DNA of 62,819 nucleotides from Prochlorococcus sp. AG-347-J06 (GCA_003281525.1 QCBT01000007.1:1-62819); one strand, 5' to 3'; counted from the first letter of the stretch, positions 24,226 to 36,926 are shown. Made by a program: numbers and translations. Notes: generated by a model from the sequence alone, not told the origin.

Positions 24226-27200
24226 ATGTTTACGCAGGTCCGCTCAGCAAACCGCAGAGTATCTCCTGTTGAGGATAACAAACACAAAGTTGTAATAAAA
24301 GCTGTTTATGTTGTCCTTGAGCCACAATACCAAAATTCCTTAACGGAAGCTGCAAAGTCAATAAATAAGATGAATGGGCCAATAGGCATAGACCTTAGCG
24401 GCTATCTTATCGAAGAACTTAGAAATGAAAGTAATTTTGAAGACTTTAAGGAAGATATAGCTAATGCAGATATATTCGTTGCTTCTCTAATTTTCATTGA
24501 AGACCTTGCTCAAAAAGTGGTTGATGCAGTATCTCCATTTAAAGACAAACTTAAAGCATCAATTGTTTTCCCCTCAATGCCAGAGGTAATGAGATTAAAT
24601 AAGCTAGGTTCATTTAGTATGGCCCAACTTGGTCAATCTAAAAGTATTATTGGAGATTTAATAAAAAAGAAAAAAGAATCTGATGGAGCAAGTTTCCAAG
24701 ATTCAATGTTGAAGTTATTAAATACACTACCTTCAATACTTAAATATCTACCAGTAGAAAAAGCTCAAGATGCAAGAACATTTATTCTTAGTTTTCAGTA
24801 CTGGTTAGGTGGGACCACCGAGAACTTAAAAAACTTCTTGTTAATGATTTCTGAAAAGTACGCTGTTTCAGAGATCATTAAGGATCAAATAGAAGAATTC
24901 AAAATTCAAGACCCTGAAACATTCCCAGATTTAGGAATTTGGCATCCTCTTGCTCCTTGTATGTTTGAAAGTCTTAAAGAATATCAAAATTGGGAAAATA
25001 ATAGGAAAGATATAAATCCTAAAGATGACCAAACTCCAATAATAGGATTAGTGCTTCAAAGGAGTCATATTGTTACAGGAGATGATGCTCATTACGTTGC
25101 TGTTATTCAAGAATTGGAATACAGAGGTGCGAGAGTACTACCTATCTTCTGTGGAGGTCTAGATTTTTCTAAACCAGTTAATGAATTTTATTATGATTCC
25201 ATAAATAAGGATCAACCTATAGTAGATGGAGTTGTATCTCTAACAGGATTTGCACTAGTTGGTGGTCCAGCAAGACAAGATCATCCTAAAGCTATTGAAG
25301 CCCTTAAAAGGTTAAACAGACCCTATATGGTTGCACTTCCATTAGTCTTCCAAACCACACAAGAATGGGAAGATAGTGATCTTGGTTTACACCCTGTTCA
25401 GGTAGCTCTTCAGATTGCAATTCCAGAGCTTGATGGTGCTATTGAACCTATTATTCTCTCAGGTCGTGATGATGCTACAGGTAAGGCGCATACGCTCCAA
25501 GATCGAGTTGATGTAATAGCTGAAAGAGCAATAAAATGGTCGACTTTAAGAGTTAAACAAAGAAAGGATAAAAAATTAGCAATCACAGTATTTAGTTTTC
25601 CACCAGACAAAGGAAATGTTGGTACGGCAGCATACTTGAATGTTTTTGGTTCAATTTATAGAGTACTTCTTGAAATGAAATCGAAAGGATATCAAATAGA
25701 TGAACTTCCAAGTAATTCAAAAGAATTAATGGAAAAAGTAATTAACAACCCTGAAGCGATGGATGGCTCCCCAGAGTTAAATATTGCTCATAAGATGTCA
25801 GTAAAGGAATACGAAGAGTTCACTCCATATTCACAAAGACTTGAAGAAAACTGGGGTAAACCTCCCGGAAACCTTAATAGTGACGGACAAAACCTCCTTA
25901 TCTATGGAAAACATTTTGGAAATGTTTTTATAGGAGTTCAACCTACATTCGGTTATGAAGGTGATCCCATGAGACTGCTCTATTCTAGAAGTGCTAGTCC
26001 TCATCATGGTTTTGCTGCTTATTACACGTATGTAGAAAAAATCTGGGGGGCTGATGCTGTTCTTCATTTTGGAACTCACGGCTCACTTGAATTTATGCCA
26101 GGGAAGCAGATGGGCATGAGTGAAGCTTGCTATCCGGATTCACTCATTGGATCATTGCCTAATTTGTATTACTATGCAGCCAATAATCCATCTGAAGCAA
26201 CTATTGCGAAGAGAAGAGGATATGCTTCAACTATTAGTTATCTGACTCCTCCAGCTGAAAATGCTGGACTCTACAAAGGACTTAAAGAACTAAGTGAACT
26301 CGTTGGTTCTTATCAACAATTAAGAGAGAATAGCAGGGGAATTCAAATTGTTAATGCAATAATTGAGACTTCTAAACAATGTAACCTTGACAAAGATGTA
26401 GATCTTCCTTCAAAAGACGTAGAAGAACTTTCAATAGATGAAAGAGATTTATTTGTTGGTAATGTCTATAAACAGTTGATGGAAATTGAAAGTAGATTGT
26501 TACCTTGCGGTCTTCATACTATTGGAGAAGCTCCAACAGCAGAAGAAGCTGTTGCAACACTTGTAAATATTGCATCTTTGGAAAGAGAACAAGAAGGATT
26601 AAGATCTCTTCCTGGATTACTCGCAGAATCCATAGGTCTAACTATTGAACAAATTTATGATGGTAATAATAAAGGTGAACTTAAATTTGTTGAGTTAAAT
26701 GAAAAAATCATAAAGACAGCAAGAGAGTCAATTTTTGCAATGGTCAACTCTTTAAAAATTGTTGATGGTAGAGTTTATTTAGAAAAATCACTTCTTTCCA
26801 AACTCTTCGATTTACTTAAAGTTTTTGGTCTAAATCTACCTACCCCTTGGTTAAGAGTCTGTAGATTAAATGGATTTAATGAAGTTAATCAGAAGGAATT
26901 AAATAAATTATTTGATTACTTACTTTATTGTCTGGAACAGGTATGTGCAGATAAAGAAATGGATAGCCTCATTAAAGCACTAGATGGAAATTATGTTTTA
27001 CCTGGACCTGGTGGAGATCCCATAAGGAATCCAGGTGTTTTGCCAAGTGGCAAAAATATCCATGCACTTGATCCTCAATCAATCCCAACTACAGCAGCAG
27101 TTGCTGCAGCCAAGTCTGTTGTTGACAAATTAATTGAAAGACAAAAAGAAGAGCAAGGAACTTGGCCTGAAACAATAGCTTGTGTTTTATGGGGTACAGA

Positions 27201-28236
27201 TAACATCAAAACTTACGGGGAATCACTGGCACAAATCCTATGGTTTGTTGGGGTAAAACCAAAACCAGATTCTGTGGGAAGAATTAACAAACTTGAATTA
27301 ATACCTTTAGAAGAATTGGGTAGGCCAAGAATAGATGTAGTGGTTAACTGTTCAGGAGTATTTAGAGATCTATTTATCAATCAAATGGCATTAATAGATC
27401 AGGCAGTCAAATTAGCAGCTGAAGCTGATGAACCATTGGATTGTAATTTTGTAAGGAAACATTCACTAGAACAAGCAGATAAAGAAGGCACTTCTATCAG
27501 AGAAGCTTCAGCCAGAGTATTCTCTAATGCAAGTGGAAGTTACAGTTCAAATGTTAATTTAGCCGTAGAAAATTCAACATGGGAGGAAGAGAATGAATTA
27601 CAAGAAATGTATTTATCTCGCAAAACATATGCTTTTAATGCAGATAATCCAGGTGAGATGAATCAAAAAAGAGAGGTATTTGAGTCAGTAATGAAAACAG
27701 CAGATGTAACATTTCAAAACCTTGATTCTTCAGAGATTTCATTAACAGATGTAAGTCATTATTTTGATTCGGATCCAACAAAATTGATCAAGACATTGAG
27801 AGATGACGGAAAAGAACCAAGTAGCTACATAGCGGATACAACCACTTCTAATGCTCAAGTTAGAACACTTGGAGAAACTATCAGATTAGACTCAAGAACA
27901 AAGCTTTTAAATCCAAAATGGTATGAAGGTATGCTCAAATCTGGATACGAAGGAGTTAGAGAACTTTCTAACAGACTTAATTACACCCTTGGTTGGAGTG
28001 CGACAAGTGGTCAAGTAGATAATTTTGTATATGAAGAAACTAATGAAACATTTATAAATGACGAAGAGATGAGGAAAAGATTAATGGATCTAAATCCTAA
28101 TAGTTTCAGAAGAATTGTTGGAACATTGCTAGAAGTTAATGGTAGGGGATATTGGGAAACTTCGGATGAGAATATAGAACAGTTGAAAGAATTATACCAA
28201 GAGGTAGAGGATAAAATCGAAGGAGTTAAAGAATAA
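24226..28236 (+). CDS. chlH: magnesium chelatase subunit H
   Basis: A 1336-residue porphyrin-binding subunit of Mg-chelatase, which puts Mg2+ into protoporphyrin IX with ChlD and ChlI; this is the first committed step of chlorophyll synthesis. The CobN/ChlH-type core shows [17 protein letters not shown] and the downstream [20 protein letters not shown] block, and [23 protein letters not shown] lies further on. The length is usual for cyanobacterial ChlH. The start ATG at 24226 gives the typical N-terminus. ChlD and ChlI are not in this window. Confidence 0.97.
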   Translation: MFTQVRSANRRVSPVEDNKHKVVIKAVYVVLEPQYQNSLTEAAKSINKMNGPIGIDLSGYLIEELRNESNFEDFKEDIANADIFVASLIFIEDLAQKVVDAVSPFKDKLKASIVFPSMPEVMRLNKLGSFSMAQLGQSKSIIGDLIKKKKESDGASFQDSMLKLLNTLPSILKYLPVEKAQDARTFILSFQYWLGGTTENLKNFLLMISEKYAVSEIIKDQIEEFKIQDPETFPDLGIWHPLAPCMFESLKEYQNWENNRKDINPKDDQTPIIGLVLQRSHIVTGDDAHYVAVIQELEYRGARVLPIFCGGLDFSKPVNEFYYDSINKDQPIVDGVVSLTGFALVGGPARQDHPKAIEALKRLNRPYMVALPLVFQTTQEWEDSDLGLHPVQVALQIAIPELDGAIEPIILSGRDDATGKAHTLQDRVDVIAERAIKWSTLRVKQRKDKKLAITVFSFPPDKGNVGTAAYLNVFGSIYRVLLEMKSKGYQIDELPSNSKELMEKVINNPEAMDGSPELNIAHKMSVKEYEEFTPYSQRLEENWGKPPGNLNSDGQNLLIYGKHFGNVFIGVQPTFGYEGDPMRLLYSRSASPHHGFAAYYTYVEKIWGADAVLHFGTHGSLEFMPGKQMGMSEACYPDSLIGSLPNLYYYAANNPSEATIAKRRGYASTISYLTPPAENAGLYKGLKELSELVGSYQQLRENSRGIQIVNAIIETSKQCNLDKDVDLPSKDVEELSIDERDLFVGNVYKQLMEIESRLLPCGLHTIGEAPTAEEAVATLVNIASLEREQEGLRSLPGLLAESIGLTIEQIYDGNNKGELKFVELNEKIIKTARESIFAMVNSLKIVDGRVYLEKSLLSKLFDLLKVFGLNLPTPWLRVCRLNGFNEVNQKELNKLFDYLLYCLEQVCADKEMDSLIKALDGNYVLPGPGGDPIRNPGVLPSGKNIHALDPQSIPTTAAVAAAKSVVDKLIERQKEEQGTWPETIACVLWGTDNIKTYGESLAQILWFVGVKPKPDSVGRINKLELIPLEELGRPRIDVVVNCSGVFRDLFINQMALIDQAVKLAAEADEPLDCNFVRKHSLEQADKEGTSIREASARVFSNASGSYSSNVNLAVENSTWEEENELQEMYLSRKTYAFNADNPGEMNQKREVFESVMKTADVTFQNLDSSEISLTDVSHYFDSDPTKLIKTLRDDGKEPSSYIADTTTSNAQVRTLGETIRLDSRTKLLNPKWYEGMLKSGYEGVRELSNRLNYTLGWSATSGQVDNFVYEETNETFINDEEMRKRLMDLNPNSFRRIVGTLLEVNGRGYWETSDENIEQLKELYQEVEDKIEGVKE

Positions 28237-28244
28237 TAAATTTA

Positions 28245-29090
28245 TTATTTTCTGTAAATCCTATCAGCTACTTTCAAGATTTGATAATTTAGTTTGACGT
28301 TGTGAACTCTCACAATATCAATATTAAATTGAGAACAAAGACAACTTATTGCAAGTGTTCCTATATCCCTTTCTTTTGGATTATTCTCATTCAAAATTTC
28401 TCCTATAAATCTCTTCCTAGATGCACCTATCAAAATTGGCAAATTCAATTTTTTAAATACATCTAAGTTTCTCAAGATTTCCAAATTATGAAAAATATCC
28501 TTTGAAAAACCTATTCCAGGATCAACTATTATGTTTTTTTCAGATATATTTTTTTCTAAAGCATTCTTTATTAAATTTTCAAGCGAGCACTTAACATCAC
28601 TCAATACATTTTGGTAATTAGAGAGTTGATTCATATTTTGACTATTACCACGACTATGAGTTATGACGAATGGACAGTTGAATTTTGATACAACATCCAA
28701 AATTTTTATATCTCTTCTTCCTCCCGTGACATCATTTATCCAATTAGCACCATTTAAAAGAGCTTCGTAAGCCACTTCAGAATTAAAAGTATCAATAGAA
28801 ATTAAAACATCTGGAAATTCAGATTTTATTAATCTTAGATATGGGATCAATCTTTTTATCTCTATATTAGATCCCACTTCTTCAGCCCCAGGTCTCGTAC
28901 TTTGAGCACCAAGATCAATAACATCAACACCATTGCTCAAGAAATGATTTACTTGATCTAAAACTTTTTTTGAAGAGTTTAATTCCCCACCATCACTAAA
29001 TGAATCGGGAGTTAAATTAATAACTCCCATAATTGAAGTTTTTTGGCCCCATCCTTTTGGCCATGGATTCTTCTTATTGATAATTTGCAA
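28245..29090 (-). CDS. folP: dihydropteroate synthase
   Basis: A 281-residue TIM-barrel enzyme of folate synthesis that joins para-aminobenzoate to dihydropterin pyrophosphate; it is the target of sulfonamides. Motifs seen are [34 protein letters not shown] and DPGIGFSK. Its first 17 bases overlap the end of tpiA, so the pair is translationally coupled. It converges on chlH with 8 bases between the stops. Confidence 0.95.
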   Translation of the reverse strand: MQIINKKNPWPKGWGQKTSIMGVINLTPDSFSDGGELNSSKKVLDQVNHFLSNGVDVIDLGAQSTRPGAEEVGSNIEIKRLIPYLRLIKSEFPDVLISIDTFNSEVAYEALLNGANWINDVTGGRRDIKILDVVSKFNCPFVITHSRGNSQNMNQLSNYQNVLSDVKCSLENLIKNALEKNISEKNIIVDPGIGFSKDIFHNLEILRNLDVFKKLNLPILIGASRKRFIGEILNENNPKERDIGTLAISCLCSQFNIDIVRVHNVKLNYQILKVADRIYRK

Positions 29091-29799
29091 TTCTCGCGAA
29101 ACTATTCGGATCTAATGAAGCCCCTCCAACTAACACCCCATCTATATCACTCATTGACATGATTTCATCAATATTATTAGGTTTAACAGATCCTCCATAT
29201 TGAATAATTACATCATCAAAACCAATTAATTTCCGAATTAAAGAACATATCTTATTAGCGTCTTCTGCCTCACATGTTTTACCAGTGCCAATAGCCCATA
29301 TTGGTTCATAGGCAACAATTAAATTAGATGGATCTGTATTTTCTAATCCTTGCTCAACCTGTCTAGTAATAACTCTATCCGCTTCTCCTCTCTCTCTTTG
29401 TTCTAATGTTTCTCCAACACAAACTATTGGAGTAAGCCCACTTGATTGAGCAAAAACTGCTCTTTTATTAATTTGTTCATCACTTTCACTAAAATATTTC
29501 CTTGGTTCACTATGTCCAACAATTGCATATGAGACACCGTGTTCAAGAAGCATTTTGGGGGATATTTCTGCCGTAAATGCTCCTTGATCTTCCCAATGAA
29601 TATTTTGACTAGAAATATCTAAATATTCAAAATCAGAATGATCAGAAAAGGTTGAAATAGCAGTAAAAGGTGGAGCAATAACAACTTTACGATCATCTTT
29701 AATGTTTTTTATTAATGGAATAAACTCTTTTAAATAGGATTTAGCTTCAGCACAAGTCATGTGCATTTTCCAATTACCAGCAATTACAGATTTTCTCAA
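29074..29799 (-). CDS. tpiA: triosephosphate isomerase
   Basis: A 241-residue TIM barrel that interconverts dihydroxyacetone phosphate and glyceraldehyde 3-phosphate in the Calvin cycle and glycolysis. The active-site residues are visible: the lysine in GNWKMH near residue 11, the histidine in [11 protein letters not shown] near 97, and the glutamate in [11 protein letters not shown] near 166. The phosphate-binding VLVGGASL lies near the C-terminus. It overlaps folP and follows the S4-domain gene by 52 bases. Confidence 0.96.
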   Translation of the reverse strand: MRKSVIAGNWKMHMTCAEAKSYLKEFIPLIKNIKDDRKVVIAPPFTAISTFSDHSDFEYLDISSQNIHWEDQGAFTAEISPKMLLEHGVSYAIVGHSEPRKYFSESDEQINKRAVFAQSSGLTPIVCVGETLEQRERGEADRVITRQVEQGLENTDPSNLIVAYEPIWAIGTGKTCEAEDANKICSLIRKLIGFDDVIIQYGGSVKPNNIDEIMSMSDIDGVLVGGASLDPNSFARIANYQ

Positions 29800-29851
29800 A
29801 ATACTATCTCCAAGAAAAATATACTAATACAAAGTGAGTTGAATAAGCTAA

Positions 29852-30028
29852 CTATTCAAAAATTAATTCATTTTTTAGAAATATTACTTTATCGCCCTTG
29901 TTTAACTTCCTTCCTCTCCTAGTTTCAATTACACCATTAACCTTAACAGAACCGGATTTAATAAAAATTTTTGCTTCGCCACCAGAAGATACCAAATTTT
30001 TCCATTTTAAGAATTGATCCAATTTCAT
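29852..30028 (-). CDS. small S4-domain RNA-binding protein
   Basis: A 58-residue protein that consists almost wholly of an S4-type RNA-binding fold, like E. coli YbcJ: MKLDQFLKWKNLVSSGGEAK, then the KSGSVKVNGVIETRRGRKLNKGD core. It probably binds structured RNA, but the target is unknown. It lies upstream of tpiA on the same strand and is divergent from the ABC exporter. Confidence 0.8.
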   Translation of the reverse strand: MKLDQFLKWKNLVSSGGEAKIFIKSGSVKVNGVIETRRGRKLNKGDKVIFLKNELIFE

Positions 30029-30086
30029 TGTTTTTTATACCCCAAGATATTGATAAAGTAAGATAAACAATTAAATATATAATATC

Positions 30087-31793
30087 TTGAGACTAATCCC
30101 ACCAGTCAGACCATATTCAAATAGGTTTATCAAGGGTTTTATATGCATGCTTATTTACGTAGCTTGTTGGCCTTTATTAGCTTATTTAGCTGGAAACTTA
30201 ATCCCAGCAATTGGGTCAGGTGATCTCTCAAAAGTTTCTAGCATAATAATTAAATCTTTATTTGTATTTTTAGTCCAGAAAACTGCTCAATTTGGACAGG
30301 ATGTATTCATAGCAAAACCATCTTTAGAAATTAGTGAAGTGATGAGAGGAAATTTATTTAGCAGAATTCAAAAAATAAAGATGAATTCTGTTGAAAATAT
30401 TTCAGCCGGTGACATCACATATAGACTTACAGAAGATGCCGACAGGGTAAGCGAAGTAATTTATAAAACAGCTCAAGATACCATTCCATGCACATTACAG
30501 TTGTTGGCGGTAATAATCTACATGTTTTATTTAGACTGGTCACTAACAGTATCAACGTTCGTTTTAGCTCCATTGATTATTCTTTCAGTTAATAGTTTTG
30601 GAAGAAGAGTTTTAATAGCATCCCAAAAAAGTCAAGAATCAACAAGTAATTTAGCAGGTTTAATAGGTGAATCTATAAATGGAATGTCCACGATAAGAGC
30701 TTTTGCTGCAGAAAATTGGATTGAGAATAGATTTCATAAAAGATTAAGTACAAATAAAAAAGCAAAATATAAAACATTAAAACTACTTGCATTTCAACAT
30801 CCAGTTGTAGGATTTGTTGAAGCATTTGGAATATTAGCAATATTAGGTTTAGGAGCCGCGAGAATCAATCTAGGCCTTCTAACAAGCGAAGAATTTAGTA
30901 GTTTTTTTGCAGCAATATTAATGCTTATTGATCCAATAAGCCATGTAAGTACAAATTTTAATGACTATAAACAGGCAGAAGCCTCAATAAAAAGGTTGAA
31001 AAACATAAATAAAGAACCTGTCGAAGATGATAAAGGAAATTTACGAAGGATATCCAATTTTGAAGGCAAAATAAGTTTCAAGAAAGTAAATTTCGCTTAC
31101 AAAAAAGATAATCAAGTACTTAAAAATATCAATTTAGAAATTAAAAGAGGGGAAGTCACAGCATTTGTTGGAGCTTCTGGAGCTGGTAAAAGTACAATGT
31201 TGGCTTTGATATTAAAGTTTATAACTCCAAATAATGGAGAAATTTTTATAGATGATAAAAATCTCAAAATATTAAATACAAAAGATATTAGAAAGAACAT
31301 TGCATTAGTACAACAACAGCCTTTTTTGTTTTCAGGAACAATTATTGATGTAATAAGAATGGGTAGAAATTACACCAAAGAAGAAGTTATTGAATCATCA
31401 AGAAAAGCAAATGCTCACAACTTCATTCAAAAGCTTCCTAAGAAATATGAAACTGAGATAACTGAAAGAGGATCAAATTTCTCAGGTGGTCAGATCCAAA
31501 GGATAGCAATTGCAAGAGCAATACTCGGGAACCCCTCAATTCTTCTTTTAGATGAGGCCACAAGTGCGTTAGATGCAGAATCAGAATCTGAAGTACAAAA
31601 AGGTCTTAATAGAGCTATGAAAAATAGAACAGTTATTGTAATTGCTCATAGATTAGCCACTACTCAAGAGGCCAATAAAATAGTTGTTTTCGATAAAGGT
31701 GAAATTATTGAAGTTGGGAAACATATCGATTTAATAAATAAACCTGGAATTTATAAAGAATTATGTGAAAAACAATTGATTAAAAAATTATAG
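30087..31793 (+). CDS. ABC exporter (fused membrane and ATPase domains)
   Basis: A 568-residue half-transporter of the MsbA/multidrug type. Six membrane helices fill the first 300 residues. The ATPase has Walker A GASGAGKST near residue 363, the signature FSGGQIQRIAIARA near 462, Walker B ILLLDEATSALD and the H-loop histidine in IAHRL. The apparent start is TTG at 30087. The protein should work as a homodimer; lipid or drug export is inferred from the family and the substrate is unknown. Confidence 0.88.
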   Translation: MRLIPPVRPYSNRFIKGFICMLIYVACWPLLAYLAGNLIPAIGSGDLSKVSSIIIKSLFVFLVQKTAQFGQDVFIAKPSLEISEVMRGNLFSRIQKIKMNSVENISAGDITYRLTEDADRVSEVIYKTAQDTIPCTLQLLAVIIYMFYLDWSLTVSTFVLAPLIILSVNSFGRRVLIASQKSQESTSNLAGLIGESINGMSTIRAFAAENWIENRFHKRLSTNKKAKYKTLKLLAFQHPVVGFVEAFGILAILGLGAARINLGLLTSEEFSSFFAAILMLIDPISHVSTNFNDYKQAEASIKRLKNINKEPVEDDKGNLRRISNFEGKISFKKVNFAYKKDNQVLKNINLEIKRGEVTAFVGASGAGKSTMLALILKFITPNNGEIFIDDKNLKILNTKDIRKNIALVQQQPFLFSGTIIDVIRMGRNYTKEEVIESSRKANAHNFIQKLPKKYETEITERGSNFSGGQIQRIAIARAILGNPSILLLDEATSALDAESESEVQKGLNRAMKNRTVIVIAHRLATTQEANKIVVFDKGEIIEVGKHIDLINKPGIYKELCEKQLIKKL

Positions 31794-31823
31794 TTCTATC
31801 TTATTTATTAAAAAAGTAAATCT

Positions 31824-32042
31824 ATGAGCGAAAACACAAATGATTCTTCAAATCCAGTTTTAACCTTTGAAGGAAGAAAATATTTAATAAATGAACTTTC
31901 TAATGAAATAAAAGAATCTATAAAAGAGCTACAAATAGCCGAGACACAACTTAAGATGTATCAAGATACTCTCAAATTACTTTCAATTAGTCGAAACTCT
32001 TTGGTTAATCAATTAAGAGAAAAATTAAAAAACTTAGAATAA
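31824..32042 (+). CDS. small coiled-coil protein, possibly DUF6447-like
   Basis: A 72-residue helical protein. After a polar N-terminus, FEGRKYLINELSNEIKESIKELQIAETQLKMYQDTLKLL gives a clear heptad pattern, followed by a short basic end. The FEGxKYxxxxLxxExK opening and the AExQLxMxxDTLxxL helix resemble a small cyanobacterial family (DUF6447), but I am not certain. The function is unknown. It follows the ABC exporter by 30 bases and converges on carB. Confidence 0.6.
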   Translation: MSENTNDSSNPVLTFEGRKYLINELSNEIKESIKELQIAETQLKMYQDTLKLLSISRNSLVNQLREKLKNLE

Positions 32043-32045
32043 ATT

Positions 32046-35000
32046 TTAATAATTATGGATTTCTTGTAAAGAGTAAGTATTAATATTATTGGATTGCAAA
32101 GCTTTGATCGCTTTAATGGCTGCCTTTGCCCCAGGAATAGTTGTAAAAGTCGGAATATTATATTCTAAGGCAGCACGTCTTAAATAAGCATCATCATGAA
32201 GAGCCTGTGAACCAATTGGAGTATTAATTATTAATTGAACAAGTCCTGAACGAATTAGGTCCTCAATATTCGGTCTTCCTTCATGCACTTTTAGTACTTC
32301 TTCAACTTCAATTCCTAAATTCACCAAATAAGCAGCTGTACCTTTTGTTGCGATTAATTTAAATCCTAAAATCAAAAGTTCTCTAGCAACTTCCTCAAGA
32401 TTTTTTTTATCTAAATCATTTGTAGATAAAAAAGCTACTCCTTCTGAAGGAACACCATTACCTGCTGCCAATTCTGACTTGGCATAAGCAATTCCAAAAT
32501 CTTTAGCTAAACCCATTACTTCTCCAGTAGATCTCATTTCAGGTCCAAGTAATGTATCTGATCCAGGAAATCTTTTAAAAGGTAAAACGGCCTCTTTTAC
32601 TGCCTGATATTTTGGAAAGAATTCTTTTGTGAAATTAAGATCCTCTAATGTAAAACCTTGCATTAACTGAGTAGCTAATTTTGCAACTGGTTTACCTATA
32701 GCTTTTGAAACAAATGGAACTGTCCTGGATGCTCTTGGATTTGCTTCAAGAATAAATAATTTATTTTCTTGATTATTTGTATTTAGTACTGCAAATTGCA
32801 AATTGATTAAACCAACAACATTTAATCTTTGTGCAATTAATTTAGTCCAGTTCCTTACATTTTCTATTGTGGATATTGAAAGAGAAATTGGTGGTAAGCA
32901 ACAAGCTGAATCTCCAGAATGAATTCCTGCAGGTTCCACATGTTCCATTAGGCCTGCGATTACAACAGACCCCTCTGAATCGCACAAAGCATCAACATCT
33001 ATCTCAATTGCATTATTCAAATATTGATCAAGAAGGATTGGACGATCAGGTGATACCTTAACTGCTTCAGAGATGTATCTCGATAATTCATTCTCATCTT
33101 TAACAATTTCCATTGCCCTTCCACCTAAAACATAAGAAGGTCTTACAACCAAGGGGAATCCAATATTTTTTGCAACTATTTCTGCTTCATTTTGATTACG
33201 TGCAATACCGTTTAAAGGTTGTCTAATACTTAATTCTTCAAGAATTTTTGTAAATTCCTCTCTATCTTCAGCTAAATCGATAGATATTGGAGAAGTCCCA
33301 AGAATTTTTGATCCAGTTCTGACCCCATCATTAGATTTAAGCCAATCAAATAAAGGTAATGATAATTTCAGTGGAGTTTGACCTCCAAATTGAACGATCA
33401 AACCATAAGGATTTTCAGCTTCTATTATGTTGAGCACATCCTCCAAAGTTACAGGCTCAAAATATAAAATATCGCTAGTATCATAGTCTGTTGATACAGT
33501 TTCAGGGTTACTATTAACCATTATTGTTTTATAACCATTTGTAGAAGCTTGATATGATGCATGACAACAACAGTAATCAAATTCTATTCCCTGACCAATT
33601 CTGTTTGGACCTCCTCCTAAAATCATAATTTTTTTTGATTTACTATTTTCTGAAATCTCGCTATCAAAAATTTCAGAATTAAAATTATTGAAGGATTCTT
33701 CGTAAGTTGAATAATGATAGGGAGTTGAGGATGAGAATTCTGCTGAACAAGTATCAACAGTTTTATAAATTGGAATTATATTAAGTTTTTTTCTATATCT
33801 TCTTACATCAAAAAACTCAGAATTAGTTAACTTTGCTATCTGTTGATCTGAAAAGCCTAATTGTTTAGCATGTAACATCAAATCCCTATCTAGAGTATAA
33901 AGTTCCTTATCTTTCAAAAAATCATTTTCAAAATTAAAGATATTACGTAGTTTTTCGATAAACCATAAATCTATATTCGTAACTTCTTGAATATAAGTAT
34001 TAGTTTTCCCAATCTGCATAGCTTTTTTAATTAGGAGAATTCTGTCAGATGTAGGGTTTCTTAAACTATTTTTAATTTGACTCTCATTCTTAAATTCATC
34101 TTGTGAATCACATTCCCAACCAAAAACACCTACTTCTAATGACCTCAATGCTTTCTGAAATGATTCTTCAAAAGAACGACCTATTGCCATTGACTCACCA
34201 ACAGATTTCATGGCAGTGCTTAAAATATTTGAAGAACCCTTAAACTTTTCAAAGGCAAATCTAGGGATCTTAGTAACTACGTAATCAATTGATGGTTCAA
34301 AACATGCAGGTGTTTTTTTTGTAATGTCATTAATAATCTCATCAAGTGTATAGCCAACAGATAATAAAGCTGCAATCTTAGCTATGGGAAATCCAGTTGC
34401 TTTACTTGCTAAAGCAGAGGATCTACTCACACGGGGATTCATTTCTATGACAATTACTTCTCCATTAGATGGATTTATTGCAAATTGAATATTACTCCCT
34501 CCTGTTTCAACTCCTACCTCTCTAATAATTTTCAATGATAAATCCCTTAATCTCTGATACTCCTTATCTGTTAAAGTCTGTGCGGGGGCCACAGTAATAG
34601 AATCTCCAGTATGGACACCCATTGGGTCTAAGTTTTCAATACTGCAAACTATTACTACATTGTCAGCAGTGTCTCTCATTACCTCTAGTTCAAATTCTTT
34701 CCATCCAATAAGTGATTTTTCAATCAATATTTGATTACTTGGACTTTCCTCTAAACCTGATTTACACAAATCTACAAATTCTTCAAGGTTAAAAGCAATT
34801 CCACCACCTACTCCACCTAATGTAAATGCAGGCCTTATAATGAGAGGGTAAGAACTAATTTTTTTGGACACTTCCAAAGCTTCATCCAGATTAGATGCGA
34901 TACCGGAGGGACAAACATTTACATTTATTTTCTCCATCGATTCTTTAAACAATTTTCTATCTTCAGCTTTATTAATAGCTCTTAAATCAGCACCAATTAA

Positions 35001-35342
35001 TTCAATATTATTTTGATTCAAAAAATCTGACTCTGATAATTTAACCGCAAGATTCAAAGCAGTTTGACCTCCCATAGTGGGAAGAATCGCATCAGGTTTT
35101 TCTCTTAAAATGATCTGAGTAACAATTTCAGGAGTCAATGGTTCAACATATGTTTTGCTTGCGATCTCAGGATCAGTCATTATTGATGCTGGATTTGAAT
35201 TTATTAAGACGATTTCATAACCAGCCTTTCTTAAAGCTTTGCAAGCTTGAGTACCAGAGTAATCAAATTCGCATGCTTGTCCTATAACAATCGGTCCCGA
35301 ACCTAAAATAAGAATTTTTTTTAGATCACCTCTTTGAGGCAT
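32046..35342 (-). CDS. carB: carbamoyl-phosphate synthase large subunit
   Basis: This 1098-residue enzyme makes carbamoyl phosphate for arginine and pyrimidine synthesis, using ammonia passed on by CarA. It has two homologous halves, each starting with a preATP-grasp and ATP-grasp unit ([23 protein letters not shown] at the start and [21 protein letters not shown] in the middle). An oligomerisation domain lies between them, and an MGS-type allosteric domain at the C-terminus ends in [11 protein letters not shown]. The length is typical. carA is not in the window. Confidence 0.97.
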   Translation of the reverse strand: MPQRGDLKKILILGSGPIVIGQACEFDYSGTQACKALRKAGYEIVLINSNPASIMTDPEIASKTYVEPLTPEIVTQIILREKPDAILPTMGGQTALNLAVKLSESDFLNQNNIELIGADLRAINKAEDRKLFKESMEKINVNVCPSGIASNLDEALEVSKKISSYPLIIRPAFTLGGVGGGIAFNLEEFVDLCKSGLEESPSNQILIEKSLIGWKEFELEVMRDTADNVVIVCSIENLDPMGVHTGDSITVAPAQTLTDKEYQRLRDLSLKIIREVGVETGGSNIQFAINPSNGEVIVIEMNPRVSRSSALASKATGFPIAKIAALLSVGYTLDEIINDITKKTPACFEPSIDYVVTKIPRFAFEKFKGSSNILSTAMKSVGESMAIGRSFEESFQKALRSLEVGVFGWECDSQDEFKNESQIKNSLRNPTSDRILLIKKAMQIGKTNTYIQEVTNIDLWFIEKLRNIFNFENDFLKDKELYTLDRDLMLHAKQLGFSDQQIAKLTNSEFFDVRRYRKKLNIIPIYKTVDTCSAEFSSSTPYHYSTYEESFNNFNSEIFDSEISENSKSKKIMILGGGPNRIGQGIEFDYCCCHASYQASTNGYKTIMVNSNPETVSTDYDTSDILYFEPVTLEDVLNIIEAENPYGLIVQFGGQTPLKLSLPLFDWLKSNDGVRTGSKILGTSPISIDLAEDREEFTKILEELSIRQPLNGIARNQNEAEIVAKNIGFPLVVRPSYVLGGRAMEIVKDENELSRYISEAVKVSPDRPILLDQYLNNAIEIDVDALCDSEGSVVIAGLMEHVEPAGIHSGDSACCLPPISLSISTIENVRNWTKLIAQRLNVVGLINLQFAVLNTNNQENKLFILEANPRASRTVPFVSKAIGKPVAKLATQLMQGFTLEDLNFTKEFFPKYQAVKEAVLPFKRFPGSDTLLGPEMRSTGEVMGLAKDFGIAYAKSELAAGNGVPSEGVAFLSTNDLDKKNLEEVARELLILGFKLIATKGTAAYLVNLGIEVEEVLKVHEGRPNIEDLIRSGLVQLIINTPIGSQALHDDAYLRRAALEYNIPTFTTIPGAKAAIKAIKALQSNNINTYSLQEIHNY

Positions 35343-35450
35343 AATTTAAACATTTCATTTATTACATGCTACTTATAAATCATCAGATGTTAATCAACTT
35401 ACTTGAAAAGCAACATTTGTTTCTATAGTATTGGAAGAAATTAATATTTT

Positions 35451-36089
35451 ATGAGCGAACTTCAGCGACTTAAAAATTTGCTGCCTCCAGAAAATGAAAG
35501 TTGGGTATTTATTGAAGCTGCTGCTGCTATTGACCCACCTTTGATAACCCTTGAGGAAATTGGTCGTGACGAAGTAGAAATTCAAATAGATTTAGATGAA
35601 TGGGATAACCTTGCTATTGACCACAGAAACCTATTATTTTGGCACGAGGTTGGAAAAATTCAAAATGACACAATTCCCAGAGATGGATGGGAAATGGCAG
35701 CACTCGCCATAGGACTTGGAGGGGCCATAGGAGAGTTGTGGGTACAAGATGGCTTACTTTTATTGCTTGCTCTTGGTTTATCAAGTTTTGCAGGCTATAG
35801 ATTATATTTAAAAAATAATTCTGAAAAAAAACTTCAAGATGCTATTTATGCAGATGAAAGAGCTATAGATCTTGCTTGTAGATTTGGATACAGCATTCCA
35901 AATGCTTATAAAAGTCTTGGAGGAGCATTAAAGGAGTTAATTGATAAGACACGTAAAAAGAAAAAAAGAAGCTTCTTTGAAGATAGATTAGATGCTTTAA
36001 GAAAAAGTGCAGAGAAAGCAAGATCAGAACTATCTCAGCAAGAGGGTTCAGAAAAATCAGTTTCAAGCGAAAATGTTTATGGACAATAA
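35451..36089 (+). CDS. DUF3318 family protein
   Basis: A 212-residue protein with the cyanobacterial DUF3318 layout: LLPPENESWVFIEAAAAIDPPLITLEEIGRDEVEIQ, then LLFWHEVGKIQND, then one or two membrane helices around residues 80-123 and a basic C-terminal helix. The HEVGK stretch recalls a metal site, but there is no second histidine, so no protease call is made. It heads an operon with rsfS, CGLD27 and an asparaginase; its end overlaps the rsfS start. Confidence 0.8.
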   Translation: MSELQRLKNLLPPENESWVFIEAAAAIDPPLITLEEIGRDEVEIQIDLDEWDNLAIDHRNLLFWHEVGKIQNDTIPRDGWEMAALAIGLGGAIGELWVQDGLLLLLALGLSSFAGYRLYLKNNSEKKLQDAIYADERAIDLACRFGYSIPNAYKSLGGALKELIDKTRKKKKRSFFEDRLDALRKSAEKARSELSQQEGSEKSVSSENVYGQ

Positions 36090-36423
36090 AAGTTTAGTTT
36101 TAATGGCAGCTAAAGCATGTGATGAAAAAAAAGCAAAAGATATAAAACTTATAAAAATTGACAAAGTATCTTTTATAAGTGAATGGATCTTAATTGCAGA
36201 AGGGTTATCGGATGTACAAGTTAGATCTATAACTAACTCTGTAGAGGGAGAACTTAGAGAGAAGGCTAAAATTGAACCGATACGAAAAGAAGGGGTTAAC
36301 GAAGCGAAATGGGCTTTACTTGATTATGGTGATTTGATAGTAAATATTTTTCAACCAGAAATAAGGAAATATTATGACCTTGAATCGTTCTGGAGTAATG
36401 GAGATAATCTAATATTTCCATAA
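36079..36423 (+). CDS. rsfS: ribosomal silencing factor RsfS
   Basis: A 114-residue protein of the RsfS/Iojap family (DUF143), which binds L14 of the large subunit and blocks subunit joining when nutrients are low. Features are the LVLMAAKACDEKKAKDIKLI opening, ISEWILIAEGLSDVQVRSIT and the WALLDYGDLIVNIFQPEIRKYYDLESFW C-terminal block, the most conserved part. ATG at 36079 is chosen, which overlaps the DUF3318 end by 11 bases; ATG at 36073 is possible. Frames reaching further upstream are not family sequence. Confidence 0.9.
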   Translation: MDNKSLVLMAAKACDEKKAKDIKLIKIDKVSFISEWILIAEGLSDVQVRSITNSVEGELREKAKIEPIRKEGVNEAKWALLDYGDLIVNIFQPEIRKYYDLESFWSNGDNLIFP

Positions 36424-36431
36424 TATATTTT

Positions 36432-36926
36432 ATGAACGAATCTAAGTGTCCTGTCCCTAAAGAGCAACAACCCATAAATGAATTCATAGAATTATCAAAA
36501 TCTAAAATTTTTTCATGGCCAAAAACAAAAAAATCACTAATTCTTATTTTGATAAAATTCTGGGTAGGAGCTTTTGTTCTATTTCTTGTCATTTCTTCAG
36601 GAAGTGTATATTTTAAAACATCCCCTTTAAGATATATTTTATTAAGCTTTTTCAGTAGTTTATCGATACCTCTCTTAATTTCAATAAGGTTATATTTAGG
36701 TTGGAACCATATATTTCATAGATTAATATCTGAAAAAGTTGAATACGAGGAATCCGGTTGGTATGACGGTCAAATATGGGAAAAGCCATTAGTTTTGAAA
36801 GAAAAAGAATCACTTATTGCCTCAATTGAGGTAAAACCTATTTTAAAGAATTTAATTCAAATTTTTTCAATTATTTCAGTCTTAGCTTTGTTTGGTATTT
36901 TGATTTTTCAATATAACAATTTCTAA
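36432..36926 (+). CDS. CGLD27-like (DUF1230) membrane protein
   Basis: A 164-residue protein with the signature CPVPKEQQPINEFIELSKS at its start and VEYEESGWYDGQIWEKP after three membrane helices. These match the CGLD27/DUF1230 family, which is conserved in green plants, algae and cyanobacteria. Plant members have been linked to iron limitation and protection of photosynthesis, but the molecular function is not known. It is 8 bases after rsfS and directly abuts the asparaginase gene. Confidence 0.88.
   Translation: MNESKCPVPKEQQPINEFIELSKSKIFSWPKTKKSLILILIKFWVGAFVLFLVISSGSVYFKTSPLRYILLSFFSSLSIPLLISIRLYLGWNHIFHRLISEKVEYEESGWYDGQIWEKPLVLKEKESLIASIEVKPILKNLIQIFSIISVLALFGILIFQYNNF

Noticed and set aside
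35451..36089. Metalloprotease role for the DUF3318 protein because of HEVGK
   Set aside because: The second histidine of HEXXH is missing and the family is not known as a peptidase.
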